From the NCBI GenBank assembly GCA_002391225.1, contig DGRV01000085.1, forward strand, positions 6,571-70,570: DNA of 64,000 bases. The letters are read 5' to 3'. The stretch comes from Christensenella sp. UBA4379 (GTDB taxonomy: Bacteria > Bacillota > Clostridia > Christensenellales > Aristaeellaceae). The position numbers were made by a program, and so were the translations under genes. The notes beneath the pieces are model-generated. The model made no database searches and was not told where the DNA came from. It saw only the letters and a program-made list of their open reading frames with translations. Shown in pieces: positions 8,124 to 16,949 of the stretch; the stretch's first letter is position 1; each line of letters starts with the position of its first letter.

Positions 8124-9030
8124 CCTTCATCAGACAGCTGATGAAATGCTGTCCGGCATGCAGGCTGCTCCCATGGGAGCTCAGCAGATTCTCCGGAAAG
8201 AACAGGGGGAAAGGAAGCCTCGTGTCTCCAGCTGGGTCCGCGTAGGCGCTCCCGTTTTTGCGGCGCTGGTGCTGTTTTCCGGGATCCTGCTCTGGCGTTC
8301 AACCGGGGATTTCCGTACGCCGACTTCCACCCCGGCCGTGGAAACCATTGCCGCCGGCGAAAGCTCAGGCGAAAAGAATTATCCCGCCCGGGCGGACCTG
8401 CCCGTAGGCAGCGTGACGCTGTCCGGCGGGGGCAACGTTTCCTTTATGAACTTGTTTGCCGGCAATTCCATGAGCTCTTTCCCGATGATTCAGGTCAACG
8501 GCGCTTACTACCGGATGCTGAATGAACCGCAGAATCTGTCCAGCCGGGCCCTTGGGAAAGCCATCGGCCAGGTGTCTCGCCATTCATCTTCTTCGCAGAG
8601 CGATTCTACCGGCATTTCCTCCAACACCATCTTGGAGGGAGAGACGGTTTATCGGGTGCAGTCCCTGGACGGCGCTGCGGTCGCCGCCCGGGTCAACGGG
8701 GATCTCCGTGTGTTTCAGCGCGTTTCCGTCAACGGGAAGGGAATTCCAGAAGCCCTGTCCGCCCTGCTTGGAAACGCATCTGTGTCGGAAATCAGCCTTT
8801 CCGGCGTTGGCAGGGTGAACGATTCCGGTACAATCAGAAGGCTGCTGCAGATTCTGACACGGCGCTCCACCTTCTTGAGTGGTAGCTGCAGCGCCACATC
8901 ACAGGGCCTGTACATTACCTTTGACAATGGCGTTACCCTGCAGTTCTATGTATCCGGCAGCACGGTGATGAGCTGCGGCGCGTGGTCCTGCGGAGAATTC
9001 ATGGAAGAACTCCGCCAGGCGGCCAGATAA
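8092..9030 (+). CDS. Putative membrane anti-sigma factor
   Basis: About 312 residues. A short cytoplasmic N-terminus (about 48 residues) that could bind the sigma factor is followed by one membrane span, VGAPVFAALVLFSGILLW, and a long extracytoplasmic part rich in Ser, Gly and Asn. No zinc-binding ZAS motif (HxxxCxxC) is visible, so the anti-sigma role is inferred from gene position, overlap with the sigma gene and topology. Several starts are possible: GTG 8089, ATG 8092, GTG 8098 and ATG 8104; GGAAG is best spaced for 8098. The gene ends before a clear terminator, making a two-gene unit. Confidence 0.6.
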   Translation: MPVSMDQKLNNLHQTADEMLSGMQAAPMGAQQILRKEQGERKPRVSSWVRVGAPVFAALVLFSGILLWRSTGDFRTPTSTPAVETIAAGESSGEKNYPARADLPVGSVTLSGGGNVSFMNLFAGNSMSSFPMIQVNGAYYRMLNEPQNLSSRALGKAIGQVSRHSSSSQSDSTGISSNTILEGETVYRVQSLDGAAVAARVNGDLRVFQRVSVNGKGIPEALSALLGNASVSEISLSGVGRVNDSGTIRRLLQILTRRSTFLSGSCSATSQGLYITFDNGVTLQFYVSGSTVMSCGAWSCGEFMEELRQAAR

Positions 9031-9065
9031 AAAAACATTCAATTTTAAAAAGAATACGGCTTTAC

Positions 9066-9092
9066 AAACCGTCGGCTGGACCGGCGGTTTTT
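9066..9092 (+). terminator. Intrinsic terminator of the sigma/anti-sigma unit
   Basis: A 9-10 bp stem (AAACCGTCGG with CCGGCGGTTT, one G-U pair) and loop CTGGA, followed by a T run at 9088-9092. Confidence 0.8.
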
Positions 9093-9141
9093 CGTCTGGC
9101 AGAAACTTGCTGATTTCCCTGATTTTTTCCCACATAATCGC

Positions 9142-9170
9142 TTTACATCCGCAGGGCAAAAATGTATAAT
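9142..9170 (+). promoter_or_regulatory. Strong sigma-A promoter of the phosphatase gene
   Basis: TTTACA (9142-9147), a 17-base spacer, and a perfect TATAAT (9165-9170), about 45 bases before the ATG at 9217. Confidence 0.85.
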
Positions 9171-9216
9171 AAACAAGGCGCAAATGCGTCAAAAAAAGAT
9201 AAGGAGATTCATTCGG

Positions 9217-11301
9217 ATGAAAAAAGTCAGTATCGTGCTGGCCGTGCTCCTGGTTGCCGCTTTGGTTTTCGGCGGCGTTGAGCTCAGCCAGAAAGGTTCC
9301 CTGCAGAACGCCCTGAACAGCGCTCAGGACGAAGTCAAATCCGTAAAGAGCCAGCTGGAAGCAAAAGTGAAGGAACTGACCGACAGCTCCGCCGCTCTGG
9401 ACGGTGCGAAAGCAGAACTTGAATCCGTCAAGACCGAACTGGAAGCCAAGGTAACCGAATTGACAGACGGCAATGCGGCGCTGGAAGCCGCCAAGGCCGA
9501 GCTGGAAACCAAGGTGGCCGAAAGCAACGCTGCGCTGGATGCTGCAAAAGCCGAACTGGAAACCAAGGTGGCCGAAGGCAACACTGCCCTGGAAAGCGCC
9601 AAGGCTGAGCTGGAAGCTAAGATCACCGAGCTGATCGACGGCAACGCCGCGCTGGAAACTGCCAAAGCTGAGCTGGAAACCAAGGTGACCGACCTGGAGA
9701 AGAACGTACAGACGCTGAATGATCAGGTGGCCGCCGCCGCTGAGCAGGTGGAACTGTTCGCCACTGACTTCACCGGCAAAACCGTGATCATTCACTCCAA
9801 CGACGTGCACGGCAAGATCGACGGCTATGCCTACATCGCCGCGATGAAGAAGGCTCTTGAATCCGCCGGTGCCAAGGTTATCATGGTGGATGCCGGTGAC
9901 TTCAGCCAGGGCGAGATTTACGTCAGCGTCAACAAGGGCGCTTCCGCCGTGGAAATGATGAACGCGGCCGGATATGACATCGTGACGCTGGGCAATCATG
10001 AGTTTGACTATGGTTACGCTCAGCTGATGGCCAACCTGGAGAACGCCACCTTCCAGACCATCTGCTCCAACGTCATCCTGATGGAAAATGGTAATTCCAT
10101 CCTGCCGGGTCACACTATCGTTGAAAACGAAGGTCTGAAGCTTGGCTTCTTCGGCCTTGAAACCCCTGAAACCGCGACCAAGGTCAACCCCGGTCTGATC
10201 AGCGAAATCAACTTTACAACCTTTGATGCTCTTTATGACAATGCACAGGCTGAAGTCGACGCCCTGAAGGCGGAAGGCGCTGACCTGGTGATCGGCATCT
10301 GGCACCTGGGCGTTGACGAAGAGTCCGCCTCCAATGGCTATCGTTCCATCGACGTCCTGTCCAAGGTGACCGGTGTGGATTTCGTGATTGACGGTCATTC
10401 CCATACCGTGATGACCCAGGGCGAGAACGGCGAACCGATCCAGTCCACCGGCACCAAGTTCGCCAATATCGGCGTGGTTGTCATCGACAACGCGAGCAAG
10501 ACCATCGAAAAGAACTTCCTGATCAGCACCAACGGCCTGCCCAAGGATGCTGAAACCGCTGCTACCGCTCAGAAGATCATCGACGACATCGACAAGATCT
10601 ACAACACCCCCTTCGCCACCTCCAATGTGAACTTCAACGGCGATAAAGCCCCCGGCAACCGTACTCAGGAAACCAACCTGGGCGACCTGATCACCGATGC
10701 CATGGTCTGGAGCGTTGTGAACGCTGCCGGCAGCGTGTCTGAAGAAGAACTGATGAACGTCGTGGGCATCACCAACGGCGGCGGCATCCGCGCTGCGATT
10801 CCCGCGGGCGACGTCACGATGAAGAACGTGAATACTGTTCTGCCTTTCGGCAACACGGTAGCCGTGATTCGCGTCACCGGCGCTGAACTGCTGGAAGCGC
10901 TCGAAGCTTCTACCTTCTGCACGCCTGATTCCATCGGCGGTTTCCCGCAGACCAGCGGCATCGTGTGGACCCTGGATACCACCAAGGCTTATGATCAGGG
11001 CGATCTGTACGTGCTGAACGGCAAGGACACGACCTACTATGCTCCCAAGAGCATTCAGCGTGTTACCATCGAATCCATCAACGGCAAGCCCTTTGATCCG
11101 GCGGGCACTTACGTGGTGGTAACCAACAACTTCTGCGCCGCTGGCGGCGACACTTACAACGTGTTCAACCGCGCCTATGTCGAAGGCAACGGCTTTGACA
11201 CGAACATCCCGCTGGACGAAGCCCTGGTGACCTACATCCAGAACGAGCTGAACAGCGAGATCAAAGAAGAACCCAAGGCTGGCCGTCTGACCATCAAATA
11301 A
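9217..11301 (+). CDS. Membrane-tethered 5'-nucleotidase-like metallophosphatase with coiled-coil stalk
   Basis: A 694-residue exported protein. Residues 1-20 form a signal peptide or signal anchor. Residues 30-180 are a coiled coil built of near-identical 18- and 21-residue units around AAKAELETKV. A UshA/YfkN-type catalytic domain follows: SNDVHG near 194 (Asp and His metal ligands), DAGDFSQG near 225, GNHEFDYG near 259 and DGHSHT near 392. The C-terminal nucleotidase domain has NLGDLITDAM and GGGIRA segments. It probably dephosphorylates extracellular nucleotides for salvage; the substrate is not proven. The start at 9217 has AAGGAG 11 bases upstream. It is monocistronic, with its own promoter and a UUCG-capped terminator. 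Confidence 0.9.
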   Translation: MKKVSIVLAVLLVAALVFGGVELSQKGSLQNALNSAQDEVKSVKSQLEAKVKELTDSSAALDGAKAELESVKTELEAKVTELTDGNAALEAAKAELETKVAESNAALDAAKAELETKVAEGNTALESAKAELEAKITELIDGNAALETAKAELETKVTDLEKNVQTLNDQVAAAAEQVELFATDFTGKTVIIHSNDVHGKIDGYAYIAAMKKALESAGAKVIMVDAGDFSQGEIYVSVNKGASAVEMMNAAGYDIVTLGNHEFDYGYAQLMANLENATFQTICSNVILMENGNSILPGHTIVENEGLKLGFFGLETPETATKVNPGLISEINFTTFDALYDNAQAEVDALKAEGADLVIGIWHLGVDEESASNGYRSIDVLSKVTGVDFVIDGHSHTVMTQGENGEPIQSTGTKFANIGVVVIDNASKTIEKNFLISTNGLPKDAETAATAQKIIDDIDKIYNTPFATSNVNFNGDKAPGNRTQETNLGDLITDAMVWSVVNAAGSVSEEELMNVVGITNGGGIRAAIPAGDVTMKNVNTVLPFGNTVAVIRVTGAELLEALEASTFCTPDSIGGFPQTSGIVWTLDTTKAYDQGDLYVLNGKDTTYYAPKSIQRVTIESINGKPFDPAGTYVVVTNNFCAAGGDTYNVFNRAYVEGNGFDTNIPLDEALVTYIQNELNSEIKEEPKAGRLTIK
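9469..9705 (+). repeat. In-frame tandem repeats encoding a coiled-coil stalk
   Basis: About four to five diverged repeats of 54-63 bases, each encoding an 18- or 21-residue unit of the form NAALE-AKAELETKV. The mixture of 21-residue (three heptads) and 18-residue (heptad plus hendecad) units predicts local changes in supercoil twist. Confidence 0.75.
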
Positions 11302-11322
11302 AGAATAGCTTGGATCATATTT

Positions 11323-11351
11323 CCGGCTTTCCTTCGGGAAAGCCGGTTTTA
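11323..11351 (+). terminator. Intrinsic terminator with UUCG tetraloop
   Basis: A perfect 10-bp stem, CCGGCTTTCC with GGAAAGCCGG, closed by TTCG and followed by TTTT, about 20 bases after the phosphatase stop codon. Confidence 0.9.
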
Positions 11352-12069
11352 AGTTGTATTTTTGGAATATATAATCCGTGTTATGCATCAAAAACCACTG
11401 TGATTTCAGGCGTTTTTATGGTTTCTTTCATTTTTTCAAAAGAATATAAGATATATGATCAGAGATATTGTTTGGTATATCAGGCGTTTTTGATGATTGA
11501 ATATAGTCTATATAGATCTGTTCAATCATTTTTCCAACAATAACTTTGGTATCATCATACTTATTTGCAGAAACAAAACCTTGCTTGCAGTAACAAAACG
11601 ATGAACGTATTTTTGACCAAGAATATATTATTTCAAAGACATATATGAAAGCTGACTGATAACAGAATCAAACACCTAGGTACAAGAAAAGACATCGAAA
11701 TGCTTCTTTAAACTCCATTCGTCTTTTTGATCGTAAGGATATGGGGAAGGGCAATAACAAGAATGAGTATACAGATATTCACTATAAGAAATGTGAAAGG
11801 CTTGTTTTGCGAATGTAAGCTAATTCAAGATGATTGGTTTTTTCTAAGAAGAGCTCAAACTTCACAATTAAATTACATAATCATTTTTGAAATTTGATAT
11901 ACAAGCAGCATGATGATAAACTACCAAATGAAGATATATGGCTGGATTTGGAATGGTAAGCGCTGAATTACTCTGTCCATTCCTCCACACAATCAATTCT
12001 GCGTAAAACCGTTATTTTACGCATAGTTATATAAAACTTTGCCTCTCCTCTATGTCTAAAAGGATATGA
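11352..12069. other. AT-rich intergenic region, no gene recognised
   Basis: About 720 bases much richer in A and T than the flanks. No frame of useful length has a start and ribosome site. One open stretch near 11710-11890 has no start codon and no recognisable motif. Two near-identical segments, TTGCAGNAACAAAAC, lie in tandem near 11564-11600. TCAGGCGTTTTT occurs near 11405 and 11480, and a related TCAGCGTTTTT lies in the terminator at 12084. The composition suggests acquired or decayed DNA, but no transposase, terminal inverted repeats or target duplication is visible. Confidence 0.5.
11493..11533 (+). terminator. Possible orphan terminator hairpin
   Basis: ATGATTGAA (11493-11501) pairs perfectly with TTCAATCAT (11521-11529), followed by a run of T. 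No gene ends here, so it may close an unannotated small RNA or be a relic. Confidence 0.4.
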
Positions 12070-12119
12070 AAAACCCAGTGATTTCAGCGTTTTTGAAGCG
12101 CTGTCCATCACTGGGTTTT
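12070..12119. terminator. Terminator of the ABC exporter operon
   Basis: A perfect 13-bp outer stem (AAAACCCAGTGAT at 12070-12082 with its complement at 12107-12119) encloses an inner CAGCG/CGCTG stem. On the minus strand it begins about 10 bases after the last exporter stop and ends in a T run. Confidence 0.85.
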
Positions 12120-12128
12120 CTTGATTGA

Positions 12129-14018
12129 TCAGGATAATTCAAATTTACCGGTATAAAGCTGATAATACCTGCCTTTTTGAGCGATCAGGTCTTCGTGGTT
12201 GCCGCGTTCGATGATCCGGCCGTTTTCCAGTACCATGATCGCCTGAGAGTTGCGGACGGTTGAGAGCCTGTGAGCGATCACGAAAACAGTTCTGCCCTTC
12301 ATCAGCTCGTCCATTCCCCTTTCGATCAGCGCTTCGGTTCTGGTGTCGATGCTGCTGGTCGCTTCATCGAGAATCAGTACCGGCGGGTCGGCAACGGCTG
12401 CGCGAGCGATCGCAATCAGCTGGCGCTGTCCCTGGGAAAGATTCGCACCGTCATTGGTCAGCATGGTATCGTACCCATCCGGAAGGTGCTGAATGAAGAA
12501 ATCCGCGTTCGCGATTTTCGCCGCTTTTTCAATTTCTTCATCCGTTGCGTCCAGTTTGCCGTACCGGATATTATCCCTGACCGTTCCGGTGAACAGGTGC
12601 GTATCCTGAAGCACCATGCCCATGGATTTCCTCAGGTCCGGCAACTTGATCTTCTCAATGTTGATGCCGTCGTAGCGGATTTTGCCGCTCTGCAGGTTGT
12701 AGAACCGGTTGATCAGGTTGGTGATCGTGGTTTTGCCTGCGCCTGTGGAGCCTACGAAGGCAATCTTCTGGCCGGGCCTTGCGTACAGGGAGATATCGTG
12801 CAGGACGATCTTCTCCGGGACGTATCCGAACACGACGTTTTCAAATACCACGTCGCCCTTCCATTCCGCGTAAGTGACGGATCCATCGGCGGAATGAGGA
12901 TGTTTCCACGCCCAAAGCCCTGTGCGTTCAGCACATTCCGTCAGATTTCCATGCTCATCCCGTCGGGCGTTGACCAGGGCGACATAACCGTTGTCCTGCT
13001 CGGGCTCCTCATCCAGTACGGCAAAGACGCGTTCTGCACCGGCCATTGCCTGCAAAATGGTGTTAAACTGCTGAGAAAGCTGCGTAATCGGCATGGAGAA
13101 GTTCCGGGCGAACTGCATGAACGCCACCAGGGTACCAACGGAAGACACCTGATGATTCAGCACCAGGATGCCGCCGATCACCGCGATGATCACGTACTGG
13201 ATATTGCCCAGGTTGGCCATAATCGGCATCAGAATGCTGGCCAGGGTATTTGCCTGGGTCGCCGCGTGCTGCAGCTCTTCATTGCGCCTGTCAAATTCCT
13301 GCTGGGCTTTTTTCTCATGATTAAAGACCTTGATGACCTTCTGGCCGGCAATCATTTCCTCTATATAGCCGTTGACAGCGCCGACCGCCTTCTGCTGCTG
13401 GGCAAAATATCTGCCCGAGCGGCTGCCGATGGCCCGGATGACCACCATGTTCAGCGGCAGCAGACAGATCAGAATCAGCGTCAGCAGCGGGCTCAGACGG
13501 ATCAGCATGATCAGGGTGACGATCAGCGTCAGCGAGCTGGAAAAGGTCTGCGGAAGGCTTTGGGACAGGAATTCACGCAGGGTATCCGTATCGTTGGTGT
13601 AACGGCTCATCAGCTCTCCATGGGTATGGGTATCAAAGAAGCGGATGGGCAGGGATTGCATATGGTCAAACAGCTCTTTGCGGATCTTGTTCAGCGTTCC
13701 GGTGGAAAGCTTCATCATCACCCGGTTGTTGATGTACGTGGCGACCGTACCCGCCAGATAGATCAGCAGCATAAAACAGACGACGTACAGCAGCTGTGTG
13801 AAATCAGGATTCTCCTGTCCGATCAAGGGTTTAATGTAGATGTCGATGATATCCTTCATCATGTAGGTGCCGACGGCGCTGACCAATGCGCTGACAATGA
13901 TGCAGACGGCGACGACGATCAGCTGCGCTTTGCTCCCGCTTAAATAGGAAAGCAGACGTTTGATGGTCCCTTTTAAATCCTTGGGCTTGGCTGTTGGCTT
14001 CATATTACGCGGCGGCAT
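12129..14018 (-). CDS. Heterodimeric ABC exporter subunit with consensus catalytic residues
   Basis: A 629-residue type IV exporter half: six membrane helices in residues 30-330, then a nucleotide-binding domain. Walker A is GSTGAGKTT near residue 424, Walker B VLILDEATSS keeps the catalytic Glu, and the switch His is present (IAHRLS). Its signature motif is the altered LSQGQ. A linker of about 60 extra residues precedes the ATPase domain. The start overlaps the upstream exporter gene's stop by one base (TGATG), so both halves are made together. This is the YfiC/BmrD-like subunit of a multidrug or lipid exporter; substrate unknown. Confidence 0.9.
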   Translation of the reverse strand: MPPRNMKPTAKPKDLKGTIKRLLSYLSGSKAQLIVVAVCIIVSALVSAVGTYMMKDIIDIYIKPLIGQENPDFTQLLYVVCFMLLIYLAGTVATYINNRVMMKLSTGTLNKIRKELFDHMQSLPIRFFDTHTHGELMSRYTNDTDTLREFLSQSLPQTFSSSLTLIVTLIMLIRLSPLLTLILICLLPLNMVVIRAIGSRSGRYFAQQQKAVGAVNGYIEEMIAGQKVIKVFNHEKKAQQEFDRRNEELQHAATQANTLASILMPIMANLGNIQYVIIAVIGGILVLNHQVSSVGTLVAFMQFARNFSMPITQLSQQFNTILQAMAGAERVFAVLDEEPEQDNGYVALVNARRDEHGNLTECAERTGLWAWKHPHSADGSVTYAEWKGDVVFENVVFGYVPEKIVLHDISLYARPGQKIAFVGSTGAGKTTITNLINRFYNLQSGKIRYDGINIEKIKLPDLRKSMGMVLQDTHLFTGTVRDNIRYGKLDATDEEIEKAAKIANADFFIQHLPDGYDTMLTNDGANLSQGQRQLIAIARAAVADPPVLILDEATSSIDTRTEALIERGMDELMKGRTVFVIAHRLSTVRNSQAIMVLENGRIIERGNHEDLIAQKGRYYQLYTGKFELS

Positions 14019-15760
14019 CAGTCATCAGCCCCTTTCTGCTGGGAATGATAAACTTCCCGGTAAATCTCGCTGCGCTCCAGCAGCTCCTCGTGGGTGCCGA
14101 TGTCGCTGATTTTTCCCTCGTCGAGAACGATGATTCTGTCGGCGTCCTGCACGGAAGTGATTCGCTGCGCGATGATGATCTTGGTGGTTTCCGGCATCTG
14201 ATCCCGGAGCGCCTCCCGGATGCGGGCGTCCGTCGCCGTATCCACGGCGCTGGTCGCGTCGTCCAGAATCATGACCTTCGGCTTTTTCAGCAGCGCTCTG
14301 GCAATGCAAAGCCTCTGCTTCTGCCCGCCGGAGACGTTTACGCCGCCCTGGCCCAGATCCATCTGGTATCCGTCTGGGAAGGCCTTGACAAACTCGTCCG
14401 CCTGTGCCACCTTGCAGGCGGCTTCGATTTCCTCCTGGGTAGCGTTCTCATTCCCCCACCGAAGATTTTCAGCGATGGAGCCGGAGAACAGGACGTTCTT
14501 TTGCAGCACCACGGAAACGGCGTCACGAAGGACCGCTGTATCATATTGTCTTACGTCGTTGCCGCCGACGAGGACTTTCCCTTCCGTCACGTCATACAGG
14601 CGCGGGATGAGGCTCACCAGGGTGGACTTCGCTGAGCCGGTCGCGCCGATCAGCCCGATGGTTTCCCCGGAGCGGATGGAGAAGCTGATATCCTTTAATA
14701 CCTCGCGTTCTTTGCTGCCGGTATAGCTGAAGGAAACGTGGTCAAAAACAATCGATCCGTCCGGAACGGACTGAACGCTTTGCTCGGGGCTCACGATGTC
14801 CGGCTGTTCGTCCAGCACTTCGTTGATACGGGCAACGGAAGCCTTGGAAAGAACATAGGATACAAAGATGAAGCTGAGAATCATCAGGGACATCAGGATC
14901 TGCGTAATATAGGTAATAAACGAGGTCAGGTCCCCCAGGTTCATGTCCCCGCGGGCAATCTGTCTCCCGCCGAACCAGATCACGGCGACGATGCAGCCGT
15001 TCATCAGTATCTGCATGAGCGGGCCGTTCAAAATGACCACTTTTTCCGCCCGGCGCTGGGCGTTCATCAGGTCGTCGGCGGAACGGGCGAATTTCGATTT
15101 TTCAAAGCTCTCGCGCACAAAAGCCTTGACCACGCGGATCGCGATGAGGTTTTCCTGCACGGATCCGTTCAGGGCGTCGTATTTTTCCATCATCACCTTA
15201 AAGCGCGGGAACGCCAGCTTGATGATGACGCCCAGGCCGGTAAACAGCAGCGGTACGGCGACCAGCAAAATGGTGATCAGGCTGGGATTCATCCGCCAGG
15301 CCCAGAAAAAGGCCATCACGAACATGATTGGAGAACGGACCGCCATTCTGATCAGCATCATCAGCATGTTCTGCACCTGATTGACGTCCGTCGTCAGTCT
15401 GGTGACCAGAGAAGCGGTACTGAATTTATCGATGTTTTTAAAGGAAAAGCTCTGCGCTTTTTCAAAAAGACCGTGCCGGAGGTTTTTTGAAAAGCCCATC
15501 GCGCCGATAGAAGCCATCCTGGCCGCTCCCGCGCCGAAAGCCAGCGACAGGATGCTCATCAGGATCATCTGACCGCCAAGCAGCAGGATCTCCCTCATTT
15601 CCAGCGGCGTCTGCTCCGCCTCGTTGATCAGGTTGACCAGGCGGGCGATCAGCTGCGGGATATAGGTTTCCATCGCAACTTCGCCGATCACCATCAGCGG
15701 CGCGAGAATCAGGTAGATCTTATACTTGCCGGCAAAACGAAACAGTCTTCTCAAATACAC
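14018..15760 (-). CDS. Heterodimeric ABC exporter subunit with degenerate catalytic site
   Basis: About 580 residues, membrane domain then ATPase. The site is degenerate: Walker A reads GATGSAKST (Ala for the usual Gly), the catalytic Glu is Asp (MILDDATS) and the switch His is Gln (IAQRIT). Its signature VSGGQ is intact. It therefore completes the active site of the partner encoded downstream, the asymmetry known from TM287/288 and BmrCD. I place the start at GTG 15760, behind AAGGGG. The ATG at 15784 falls at about the predicted transcription start and would have no leader. TTG 15754 is the main alternative. Confidence 0.9.
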   Translation of the reverse strand: MYLRRLFRFAGKYKIYLILAPLMVIGEVAMETYIPQLIARLVNLINEAEQTPLEMREILLLGGQMILMSILSLAFGAGAARMASIGAMGFSKNLRHGLFEKAQSFSFKNIDKFSTASLVTRLTTDVNQVQNMLMMLIRMAVRSPIMFVMAFFWAWRMNPSLITILLVAVPLLFTGLGVIIKLAFPRFKVMMEKYDALNGSVQENLIAIRVVKAFVRESFEKSKFARSADDLMNAQRRAEKVVILNGPLMQILMNGCIVAVIWFGGRQIARGDMNLGDLTSFITYITQILMSLMILSFIFVSYVLSKASVARINEVLDEQPDIVSPEQSVQSVPDGSIVFDHVSFSYTGSKEREVLKDISFSIRSGETIGLIGATGSAKSTLVSLIPRLYDVTEGKVLVGGNDVRQYDTAVLRDAVSVVLQKNVLFSGSIAENLRWGNENATQEEIEAACKVAQADEFVKAFPDGYQMDLGQGGVNVSGGQKQRLCIARALLKKPKVMILDDATSAVDTATDARIREALRDQMPETTKIIIAQRITSVQDADRIIVLDEGKISDIGTHEELLERSEIYREVYHSQQKGADD

Positions 15761-15791
15761 CACCCCTTCATAAGAAAACGGCATCTTTATG

Positions 15792-15819
15792 ATTATAACA
15801 TGCCCAAAAGGATTGTCAA
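15792..15819 (-). promoter_or_regulatory. Consensus sigma-A promoter of the ABC exporter operon
   Basis: On the minus strand a perfect TTGACA (15814-15819) and a perfect TATAAT (15792-15797) with a 16-base spacer. The predicted start of transcription near 15785 helps fix the translation start downstream. Confidence 0.85.
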
Positions 15820-15951
15820 TCAATGGATGATCGATCAATTATGACAAAACCATGTCATTTGAGGAAATACCCGTCCACGCTCCCCCGCTTCCGCAAAGCA
15901 AAGCCAATTTTAGCCAATTTCAGCGTCATTCTTGACCAATTTCGGCTCATG

Positions 15952-15993
15952 CTTGACAGAATACTTGACAGAATATCGCGGTGTAGGTAGAAT
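15952..15993 (+). promoter_or_regulatory. degV promoter with duplicated -35 region
   Basis: A 12-base unit CTTGACAGAATA occurs twice in tandem (15952-15963 and 15964-15975). The second copy supplies TTGACA (15965-15970), spaced 17 bases from TAGAAT (15988-15993). An additional TTGAC lies upstream near 15935. Confidence 0.7.
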
Positions 15994-16033
15994 AAGGTGC
16001 TTTATTTCAAAGCAATCTACCGGAGGTGTTTTT

Positions 16034-16909
16034 ATGGCTTTTTATATCGTGACCGACGCCGGCTGCGACCTGAACAAGGATTATATCGACCGCCAGAAGG
16101 ATCTGTACGTGATCCCGATGGATTACACGATTAACGGCGAGACGTTTGTCTATACCAGTTACGACGGGTCGCCTCAGCTGCTGGACCTGTATAACAGGAT
16201 GCGCAACGGCGATGTTCCCACCACGGCACAGATCAACCTGAACGATTATCTGACGCTGTTTAACCGTCTGGTCAAAGAAGGCCACGAGGTGCTTTATTTA
16301 AGCCTCTCCTCCGGCCTGAGCGGTACCTTCCAGACCGCGCTGCTGGCCCGGAGCATGGTGATGGAAAAGAACCCGGACGCCCGTCTGTTTGTCGTGGATT
16401 CCCTTTGCGCCAGCGCAGGCCAGGGCCTGCTGGTCCATTTTGCACTACAGATGCGGGACGAGCATGGGATGAACGCCGAGCAGCTGGCGGACTGGGTGAC
16501 GGAAAACCGCCAGCACATCAACCACTGGTTTACCGTGGACAAGCTCGATTATCTGCACCGCGGCGGGCGCGTTTCCCGCAGTACAGCCATTGTGGGCGAC
16601 ATCATGAAGATCAAGCCACTGATGAACGTGAACTTTGAAGGAAAACTGATCGTCCAGGACAAGGTCATGGGCAGAAAGCGTTCCTTAAAGGCGATGGCGG
16701 AAAAATATGAATCCACCGCGGACCGCAGCCGCTGGAATACTGTTTATATCGCCCACGGCGATTGTGAGGAAGACGCCATGTATCTGACGGAGAAAGTCCG
16801 CGAGATCAACCCGAATGCCGATATTCAGCATCTGCGGGTTGGATCCATCATCGGCTGTCATACCGGTCCTGGCATCATGACCCTGTTTTTCTGGGCGAAC
16901 GCGAGGTAA
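16034..16909 (+). CDS. DegV family fatty-acid-binding protein
   Basis: A 291-residue cytosolic protein of the DegV (FakB-like) family, which holds a fatty acid so that the FakA kinase can phosphorylate it. The N-terminal DAGCDLNKDY, the LSSGLSGTFQTA loop (near residue 93), VDSLCASAGQG and a C-terminal GSIIGCHTGPG loop fit the family. The start at 16034 has GGAGG correctly placed; a longer frame from 15932 runs through the promoter and is rejected. A fakA partner is not in the window. The next gene starts 40 bases later with no clear separate promoter, so co-transcription is possible. Confidence 0.9.
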   Translation: MAFYIVTDAGCDLNKDYIDRQKDLYVIPMDYTINGETFVYTSYDGSPQLLDLYNRMRNGDVPTTAQINLNDYLTLFNRLVKEGHEVLYLSLSSGLSGTFQTALLARSMVMEKNPDARLFVVDSLCASAGQGLLVHFALQMRDEHGMNAEQLADWVTENRQHINHWFTVDKLDYLHRGGRVSRSTAIVGDIMKIKPLMNVNFEGKLIVQDKVMGRKRSLKAMAEKYESTADRSRWNTVYIAHGDCEEDAMYLTEKVREINPNADIQHLRVGSIIGCHTGPGIMTLFFWANAR

Positions 16910-16949
16910 TCCTGTTATTCTTTCGTGAACCTGTTGGGAGGTACTCTTT

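Noticed and set aside
8899..11391. An 830-codon open frame antisense to the phosphatase gene
   Set aside because: It mirrors a GC-rich gene with strong third-position bias and repeat structure. The sense frame has all catalytic motifs, promoter and terminator; the antisense product has no recognisable motif and no ribosome site.
11352..12069. Insertion sequence in the AT-rich gap
   Set aside because: No transposase frame, terminal inverted repeats or flanking duplication was found. Only the base composition suggests foreign origin.
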